NCBI GenBank assembly: GCA_022605425.2
Contig: CM061255.1
Span: 186,001-250,000 of the forward strand
Length of the DNA stretch: 64,000 bases
Direction: 5' to 3'
Origin: Hamiltosporidium tvaerminnensis
Lineage: Eukaryota > Microsporidia > Dubosqiidae
How positions within the stretch are numbered: the first letter of the stretch is position 1; each line of letters starts with the position of its first letter. The notes under the pieces are model-generated. The model was not told the DNA's origin. It ran no database searches and saw only the letters and a program-made list of their open reading frames with translations. Shown one piece after another: positions 56,956 to 64,000 of this stretch. A program made the translations under genes and the position numbers.

Positions 56956-57402
56956 TTATAAATCATTTTTTTTATTGATTTTCCTAAAAAATCTAAGTCT
57001 TCGAATTCTTTCCCGACACTTTTCTAATCTTATTGCTCTTTCCTCTGGTGTTTCATTGGCTCTTCGAATTCTAACTCTTTCCCTGTTTTTTCTAAGTCTT
57101 TCTTCTCTTTTTTCTAATGATTCATATCTTCTACATTTTCTATAGTTCAAATTGTTTTCTTCGGTATAATAATCAGATGAATATATACTATCATAGAAAT
57201 ATACAGGTTCTTCAAACATATCACTATCATAATAAGATAAATCCATTTCGTTACTAGTTGTTTCTTTAAGAATCTGTGGATATATATCGATATTTTGATA
57301 TAATTGATCCTCCCACAGTTTAATATATTCTATCCTAGCAGCTTCCAATAAATATTCAAAACTTTTGTCTCTTTGAAATTTATAATTCTCTTCCTTTTCC
57401 AT
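56956..57402 (-). CDS. small protein with STPR-like basic repeats
   Basis: 148 residues. The first ~80 are acidic and Tyr/Glu/Asp-rich (DLSYYDSDMFEEPVYFYDS). The last ~60 are strongly basic and contain two ~23-residue units: RRYESLEKREERLRKNRERV and RRANETPEERAIRLEKCRER. The pattern RRANETPE.R..RLEK.RER matches the score-and-three-residue peptide repeat (STPR), a long Arg-rich helix that binds DNA in the silkworm factor FMBP-1 and is widespread in arthropod proteins. The protein is therefore a candidate DNA-binding factor. There is no zinc finger, signal peptide or CCC motif. The arthropod flavour could reflect gene acquisition from a host or mobile element, which is inference. Intact; confidence that it is a gene is good and in the repeat assignment moderate. 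Confidence 0.7.
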   Translation of the reverse strand: MEKEENYKFQRDKSFEYLLEAARIEYIKLWEDQLYQNIDIYPQILKETTSNEMDLSYYDSDMFEEPVYFYDSIYSSDYYTEENNLNYRKCRRYESLEKREERLRKNRERVRIRRANETPEERAIRLEKCRERIRRLRFFRKINKKNDL

Positions 57403-59346
57403 TACCGTTGATATTTTATTGTTTTAATATTTAATTTTCATTCAAATTTATACTTTAATTAAAATTTGTCTGATAAATTTGTTTTTTGATAGTTGGTTTT
57501 CCCGGTTATTTTTATAAAATTTATATTTAACTGTAAAATACGGGAAATGATTTTTCTATCTAAACATTGTATTGGCGAAAAATTTACAGAAAATCGAGCA
57601 TTTATCTTTTCTTTACTAAAAGAGGAACAACGTTTTATAAGTTTTTTATAAAGAATAAATAAAAAAATACATGGTTTTTTTCTATATTACCGAGTAGATG
57701 ATTTATTTTTTTATGCATGGTATTTGATTTTTATTGTATGGTTTGATCAGTAGCACAAATTCCAAATAATTTTTTATAAGATTATATTTGATTTTTCTGC
57801 AAGTATGAAATTTATCATCAACATGTATGTTCAAGGTGTTGAAGTTCGTTTATATTTAGCCTTTACATCTATTTTTAGCTAATTAAATCAAATGATTTCA
57901 ATTTTATTTATTTAAATTTACCATTTAATATATTTTACGTTATCTTATTAATATATGATACTTCTTAGTGTGCACTCTATAGTATTTTGTAACAAAACAG
58001 TTTAGATAAAAGATCTAGATCAGTATTTCATTTTCTTTAAATCAAGCTTAGAAGGAGCCCCGAAAATCCCTACTATTTCCCTTTCCTATTTCAACTATGT
58101 AAAATAAATCTTAGTAAGAATCTATAATCTCAATACGTGAATATGATTTATTTATATTTAAGTCTAACTATTTTTCCCTTGATTTAAAGAATTAAACAAA
58201 TATTTATCTGGCGTTGATTTTACTTTCACATACTCATCACCAAGAATTTCATGAAAATGAGACTCATGATTCCTTATTAAGACTTAATTTTGTACTATGA
58301 TAAAGATGAACGTATTTAAAGATCCACTTTACTTGTGTCTAATATAATTGTTTCGCAATCATTATCATGTTGTTTACAAATTATATGCAAAATTTAAAAC
58401 TTTCTGAATATTTATTCATTTACATTGGGGTTTTCGAATAACTTTTAATACTGAAAAAAGAGCTTCGCTCTGTCGATATTTATCTATTTTATAACCAATT
58501 TCAGGAGTTAACTCACGAAGAAGCTTTAAATTTTGGCTTAAATATACTTTGTTCGGGTTTTTTTGCTTTCTATTTAGATTAATTTATGTTATTTTTATGA
58601 AATTCTAAAATTAATCACCCTCTCCATGTTTCAAATTAGATCTGAATCAAATTCTTCTAATGATACTAACTTTCGATTGTTATTACATTATTTATGGCTG
58701 CTGTTTTTTATTTGATATTTTTCATGATTTTCGCTAGTGACTGTTGATCCAGAAAGGGCTTGTTCTGCCTGCGACTCAACTATTTGAATTTTTCCGCTGA
58801 GATTATATTTTGGTAAAAGTGGCACATATTACAGCCTTACATTGAATTCGATATATTTTTTATCTAAACCAAAGACATTGAATATTCGACACAATATTCT
58901 TCAAAGCACATCCTAGATTACTCACAGGGGCACTAAATAAACAAGAACACAAATAATGATTGCGTAAAAAATATTTCAAAAGAAATTTTTGTGTAATTAA
59001 GACATAAAACTATTAATGAATTCTATTTTTGTATTTTCTAATAAGATATATATGCTTTTGTTTTTATCTTAAAGTATTGTTCAATACGATAATTCTTAAG
59101 CCTTCTAAAACAGATATTATACTTAAAAACACGTAATGCTGATATTCTATTTCTAAAATTATAGTTAGTGTAAACTTTGTTTGTAAAAGTTTTTGAATCA
59201 ACTATTAACTACTTATTTTAATAGAATTAGAGCTCTCGTTATAAAGAGATCACATCTTTGTAATGACCAACTTTGGCATATATTCTCACTCTTCGTATAT
59301 TTGCCTTTGAATTTGAGACTCAATGAAGGCATAAATAACACTGGGT
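57403..59346. other. 1.9-kb gene-free spacer
   Basis: AT-rich, stops in all frames, nothing recognised. Confidence 0.5.
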
Positions 59347-59376
59347 GTTAAAAACCACTGGGAAATGGTTTTTAAC
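59347..59376. repeat. perfect 11-bp hairpin beside the transposon
   Basis: GTTAAAAACCA (59347-59357), an 8-base loop, and TGGTTTTTAAC (59366-59376). It ends 11 bases before the left terminal repeat. Confidence 0.75.
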
Positions 59377-59387
59377 ATTCAATATCA

Positions 59388-59480
59388 TAGGGTTTATCGA
59401 GCAATATAGTAATCCTTGCAATAAATATAATAATTGTTGCAATCAATATCATGATTTTTCGATCAATATCTTAATTTTTG
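59388..59480. repeat. left terminal inverted repeat
   Basis: Over its first 35 bases about 30 match the reverse complement of the right end. Internal subrepeats GCAATCAATAT and CGATCAATAT follow, extending the similarity loosely to about 90 bases. Confidence 0.75.
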
Positions 59481-59612
59481 CAATAAATATCATAATCCTT
59501 GCAATCAATGCAATAATTATTTTTAAAAAATAAAAGTAAGAACAGTATTTGAGATTTATTATTCAAGAATCCCTTGCTCTACTTCCGCCTTCTGCAAATA
59601 CCCTAACATTTT

Positions 59613-60546
59613 TCAGTTAAAGAAATTACAATGTTCTCTCGTGATCTCATTAAATTTTTCACAAATTAATATTGTCAACTGAGGCTCAGTAGAAGCACCA
59701 TCTCGAATTACTTCATTTTTCCAGAATGAGAATACATTCTCAAATTGATTAAGAAATGGAGAGTAAAGTGGAAGGTATTTTATTAGATATGAGGCAATTT
59801 CCTCATCATCATTCAATTCACGAAAGTGATGAATTCTCGCATTCTCCATTACAAATATAGGAGTCAAAATTCCTTGCCGTTGACAACTTTGATTAATCTC
59901 CTTAATGGATAATTTGATGTCCTTACCATTTGCGGCCTTCTCACGAATCTTATGGTATATCATACCATATCTGTTCATTGTTGCGACAACTGAAATATTT
60001 CTACTTCGGGCTGCAGTTACAGATAAGTATGCAGATTTACCTCTCATATTTCGGCCTCTACAGAGGCGTATACTACCGCAAACCCAACTTCTTTTTAAAA
60101 GAAAAGGTTTTTGTCATTGTTATCAACCTCCAACTCTCGAAAACTGGTTGCGTAATTGGTCCTAGACTCAATTGTCGAAGGTGAATTTCTACGCTTAGGC
60201 ACTAATGTTACATACTTTAGAGTGTAATAGAACTCCCTTAGTGCGCGATCAATTATACTAATGACACATCAACATTAAATGTGCATTTGGCTTATTCTGC
60301 AAACTCATGCAGGGTTTTTATACACCTAAATCAACATAGGTCTGTAAGCTCTCTTTGATTCCTAAAGTTAACTTTGAGCGCTTGTCACCACCTCTTTTAT
60401 TGACAATATCAGGCCACTTTTTAAATATCGTTTAACGATACTATTAACCGTCTAGTAATTTATTTGATGAATCGAAGCAATTGAAGAAATAGATTGACCT
60501 TCCAATGTCTTTTCATTATGCGTTCCCGATCATTATTAGAAACCAT
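59613..60546 (-). pseudogene. DDE transposase of the Tc1/mariner-like element, degraded
   Basis: The 3' half is one open frame (59613-60047, 144 residues): SVTAARSRNISVVATMNRYG, then VMENARIHHF, YLPLYSPFLNQFENVFSFWKN and the tail REHCNFFN. This is the DDE_3-type catalytic core. Upstream the frame is broken several times. A helix-turn-helix (SISSIASIHQIN, stop, TVNSIVKRYLKSG), the linker RGGDKRSKLTLGIKE and NSPSTIESRTNYATSFRELE can still be read in different frames. The second catalytic Asp is Glu (MENA in place of MDNA). The segment that should hold the first catalytic Asp, before EVGF, reads Lys and lies at a frameshift. The third acidic residue (Glu in NQFEN) is kept. The element cannot encode an active enzyme. 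Confidence 0.8.
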
Positions 60547-60769
60547 TTGTTTCCTCAGAATGGAATGGTGGTTAGTGGGATATTTTCATCATGTGATCCC
60601 GATGTTTCCACAAGACACTTCAAAACATTGTCATTTTCGCGTTCTATATATTCTGTTGTTATCGCACATGAAAATGATTTTTTTCTTGTTGGTATTTTTA
60701 CCAAAAAAAGAGTTTGACATGGGAGTTAATTTTAAATGAAATAAATTATTTTTTAAATTTTTATTTTAT

Positions 60770-60863
60770 AAAACTAATTGTCATATTGATTACAACAATT
60801 ATGATATTGATCGAGAAATTATGATATGATTGCAAGGATGTTTATATTGATCGAAAAACCCTA
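60770..60863. repeat. right terminal inverted repeat
   Basis: Reverse complement begins TAGGGTTTTTCGATCAATAT. It contains ATCCTTGCAAT and CGATCAATATCATAATT in the same order as the left end. Confidence 0.75.
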
Positions 60864-61784
60864 TATTTAATACTTAATAAGATATACTTTTTTGTATTTT
60901 TTATTTAACGAGCGTATAATATCTTGACTAAGCAGATATAAAAAAATAATTAGTAAATGTAGGTTTTATTGCACATGAAAGGTTTTCTGTATGTTAAAGA
61001 TTTTTTTATAACAAAATTTTCTTTAATTTTGAACTGATTTTTAATATTCAATTTTTCCTTGCCTTACTAAAGAATAAAACCACGACAGAAAAATCTGTAA
61101 AATATTTCCTCGTTATATATATTCATTTGAACTAAATTCATAGTAAAACATACTTATTAATAAATGATTTAGTAAAATTACCAGATTAGAATAGAGATAT
61201 TAAAGAAATAATCAATCTTACATTTAAATTAAAAGTATTGTTTAAAGAAACTTATATATTTGCAAATAATTTATTGTATTAAAAAATTCCATTCAAATCA
61301 AAAATAAAAATCAGGAATGTGTATCTTTATTTAAGAATTTTTTGAAACGGTAATTATTTTATACATTTAAAAATTGTGTAAGAAAAATATCATTACAATT
61401 GCGGGTATAAAATATGGAACACAAATGGTTTAATATTCTTGTTTTAAAATGTTCATATAATAAAATATTTACAATAAACAGAGATACAGGTCAAAAATTA
61501 TAAATTTTATCTATAATTTTATAAGAGAATTTATTAAAAAACATCTAGATTTTAAAAATAGATCTAGGAAGTATGTTTTATTATTTTTATGTCTAAGTTA
61601 TAGGCGCTAGCTAAAAAATATAAATTAAACTTAAAAGCTAAAAAAACAATTCTTTTTCATTTATTTTAAAAAACGTTGGAAAAAATAATGTATAAAATAC
61701 TATATAATTTGCATTGGGCATACAATGAAACAAAGAAATAATTAATTTTAAGAATAATTTCAATTTATTTTTCGCGTAATGATT
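60864..61784. other. gene-free AT-rich spacer
   Basis: Between the transposon and the broken LRR gene. Nothing recognised. Confidence 0.5.
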
Positions 61785-64000
61785 TCAAAGCCAATAAAGC
61801 GGCGATAATTTAATTTCAAAGCATTCTAAGCGGTTAAAAGTTTTAAAAAACTGACTTATATCAAAATAGTTCTCATCTTTTTGATATAATATTTTTAATC
61901 TAACTAAGCTTTGTCTTATAACTTCATTACATAAATTATAATATATTTTAGACAAATTATTCTTTGTATTAATCAATATCAAATATTGTATTCTTAAAGT
62001 AGAAATATATTTAATATCATCTTCGCCGATGTCAGAATTTTCAATATGAATGCATTCTATAATTTTTTCAGCGGAAAAAGTGCCCAATATTAATTCAAAT
62101 TTAGAAAATAATGAGCAATTTCGAAGGTGTAAACTCTTTAAATTCCGAATGATATTAAATATTTGATATTCACCGGACGCAAATGTGTAATGATATATTT
62201 TCAAAGTCTTGATAGTTTCAGAGAGATTTGTTTGATATAATTGTTCCAAAGAATTCAAAGGAATTTCAAAATTTCCGAGATCCAAAGTTTCAAGATTCTT
62301 AAAATCTAAAAGCATTGGAAGCATATTCGGAAGTTTACACGAAGAGCTTAAGCTAAGTTATTTTAGAGCATTAGTTATTTTTGGTGCGATAGAATTCAAA
62401 AAAATCTCTTCCAATGCTGGATCAACAGTTATCTTCAAGCCTACCAGTTCATTAATATTACTTAAAACTTTTAAAAAAGAACCTGTAATAAAAAAACAAG
62501 AATTCTGAATATTAACATACCTTAATGTTTTCAAAAATTTGAGTTCTGATTCATATTCTTTGAAATACACAAACCATTTATTCTTATTCATTGTTATATG
62601 TTCTAAACATGAGAATTTCGAGAAAAAAAATACGAAGTTCGCATTTATTTTAAAGTTACAAATATCAAGAATTTTGCAGCTTTTAAAAATAGAATGTTCG
62701 GAAGTGCACCTCTGAAAGTTAAGACCCAGTATTTTTAAGTTAAATAAAACATTTTTTTTAGCTTTCATGTTCAAAATTTGTTCTAATTTCGCTATATTGA
62801 AACCCATGTTTCTGTGAACTACTTCTTCTGAGTTTTCTATTATATTCTTTGAATTAATATAATTATCTATTATATCTCTGTATATTATATCATAAAAACT
62901 AGTGGAAAATATATATATGTAATATTATCACATTTTAACTGACTATATTTGTTTGATATTATCGATGAATTTTCCATAATTTCAATATTCTTCATAATAA
63001 CATTTTTTAAATATTTATGATAAATACTAGTTTTAAAAAGAAATATATTTAGTTATGAAGCAACATAGACTACTTGAATCAATATTTTCGTTATAAGAAT
63101 CAAAAGTATCTGTATTGGGAAATGATATATTGGAAACGTTTGATTTAGAATATTTAGTAAATATAAAATCTTTATGTTGCTTAGTGCCAATAACATTATA
63201 AATAAATTTTTCAAGCAATTGTCATTACAAAATTCAAGTAAAAATATAATTCTGGTTTTATCAAGATATAGCTCATATGACTCAAAATGTTTTAAAGCTG
63301 CGTTTTATTGAGTATTTTCATGTAAATAATTTATTTCTAAATGTATATCTTTTTCGTTGAAAGCCATAATTATATTTTGATTTTGTAAAAGCCGCTTTAA
63401 AAGACGCAAGAAGAATATATTATTGAAACCATTGCCGGATTCATCGAAATAGTCTTTAAATTCTGACATTTCACCCTCATCAGATATCCCGTATTTAACT
63501 AAGGATACAATACATGAATAATATTTATTAATTTCCGAATCTACAATACCTTCATATACCCTATACACGGCCAGAGATCTAATAATAAAGTTATAAATCG
63601 GATCAATTTTGGAATCTAGAATACCCATAATCCTTCTACCATTAGGATATGATTTAAAAACAAAGTTATAGCAGGTATCAATATCAGAGCCTAAAAATGC
63701 AAAAAAAATTATAAATTATTATATGCTGATATATGCTTAATTCTTTTATAAATTTTTTACTCAGAAGATTTGTTTGTGCTTATAAATACCAAAAAACAGT
63801 CCATCGGAATTATTTGATCCAAATATATTGGTCCTCGTCGAAAATGTAAATTTGTAAAAGGGTAATTAAAAAACCAGAAACTATCACACAACCTCTTTTC
63901 GTTAATAAATTATAACACAATTACATCTTTATATTGCATGACAGAATTTTCTACATCACAGATATTATTTTGTATTTGGTCTTCATCAAATTTATAAATA
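61785..64000 (-). pseudogene. leucine-rich-repeat protein gene, multiply broken, runs off the window
   Basis: The minus strand shows a long LRR protein in pieces. The C-terminal piece (61785-62357) has repeated LRR cores: NLETLDLGNFEIP, IKTLKIYHYTF, NLKSLHLRNCSLF, LVRLKILY, LECFEIKL. A TAA at 62358-62360 interrupts it. The same frame then continues upstream to about 62920 with LKILGLNFQRC, SCKILDICNFKI and LKTLRYVNIQNS. Near the TA-run at about 62915 the coding frame changes (QLKCDNITY joins). Further frames at 63033-63300, 63308-63690 (with SYPNGRRIMGILDSKIDPIY and no ATG at its head) and 63760-64000 (RLCDSFWFFNYPF, RRGPIYLDQIIPMDCFLVF) look like the N-terminal part. At least four lesions. 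LRR proteins form expanded, often secreted families in Microsporidia. Pseudogene is the likely state; error-prone assembly is the alternative. Confidence 0.65.

Larger units (their letters stand above)
59388..60863 (-). mobile_element. Tc1/mariner-like DNA transposon, inactive
   Basis: About 1.48 kb. Both ends carry TA followed by an imperfect terminal inverted repeat starting GGGTTT(A/T)TCGA(G/T)CAATAT, as expected for insertion of this superfamily at TA. Inside, the minus strand encodes the remains of a DDE transposase (59613-60546). The terminal repeats are built from smaller iterated units (TGCAATCAATATCAT, TTTCGATCAATAT). Confidence 0.8.

Overview
The window looks like a piece of a microsporidian genome. 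It is very AT-rich and has no rRNA, no confident tRNA and no visible introns. Its recognisable genes are short, compact eukaryotic housekeeping proteins. Many true start codons sit 0-12 bases behind a CCC/CCCC run, the start-proximal motif known from Microsporidia. An IscU scaffold (mitosomal iron-sulfur assembly), an SmG protein, a proteasome alpha subunit, a Dbp4-type DEAD-box helicase, a dynamin-related GTPase and a Dsk2/ubiquilin fit this. The long gene-free spacers suggest one of the expanded, gene-poor microsporidian genomes; the species is not determined.

Layout. 1-12 kb: accessory genes for small secreted proteins (361, 3660, and a broken paralogue at 8089-8492 on the minus strand) among empty AT-rich spacers and copies of a ~0.7 kb interspersed repeat. 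13.5-21 kb: IscU, SmG, a 784-residue putative secreted protein of unknown family, and a near-identical second SmG copy lying in a 347-bp duplicated block. 21.9-32.7 kb: the densest part, with two related four-helix membrane proteins flanking proteasome alpha7, then the Dbp4 helicase and the dynamin. Nearly every gene here is bordered by a different short tandem repeat. 35-45.6 kb: an intact 518-residue secreted protein and, 9 kb downstream, a paralogue with a lost start codon and a frameshift. Between them lie a repeat copy, decayed-looking sequence and a ~960-bp T/A tract. 48 kb: Dsk2. 54.8-57.4 kb: a secreted Ser/Lys/Asn-rich protein and a small protein with STPR-like (23-residue) basic repeats of a kind known from arthropods. 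59.4-60.9 kb: a Tc1/mariner-like element with TA-flanked terminal inverted repeats and a dead transposase. 61.8-64 kb: a badly broken leucine-rich-repeat gene that runs off the right edge.

The housekeeping genes are all intact, whereas about half of the secreted or accessory genes carry lesions (start loss, frameshifts, stops). This suggests birth and death of host-interaction gene families, although homopolymer sequencing errors must be excluded. No operon-like pathway links the genes; the main biological themes are core cell functions, putative secreted effectors and repeat-driven turnover of spacers and promoters.
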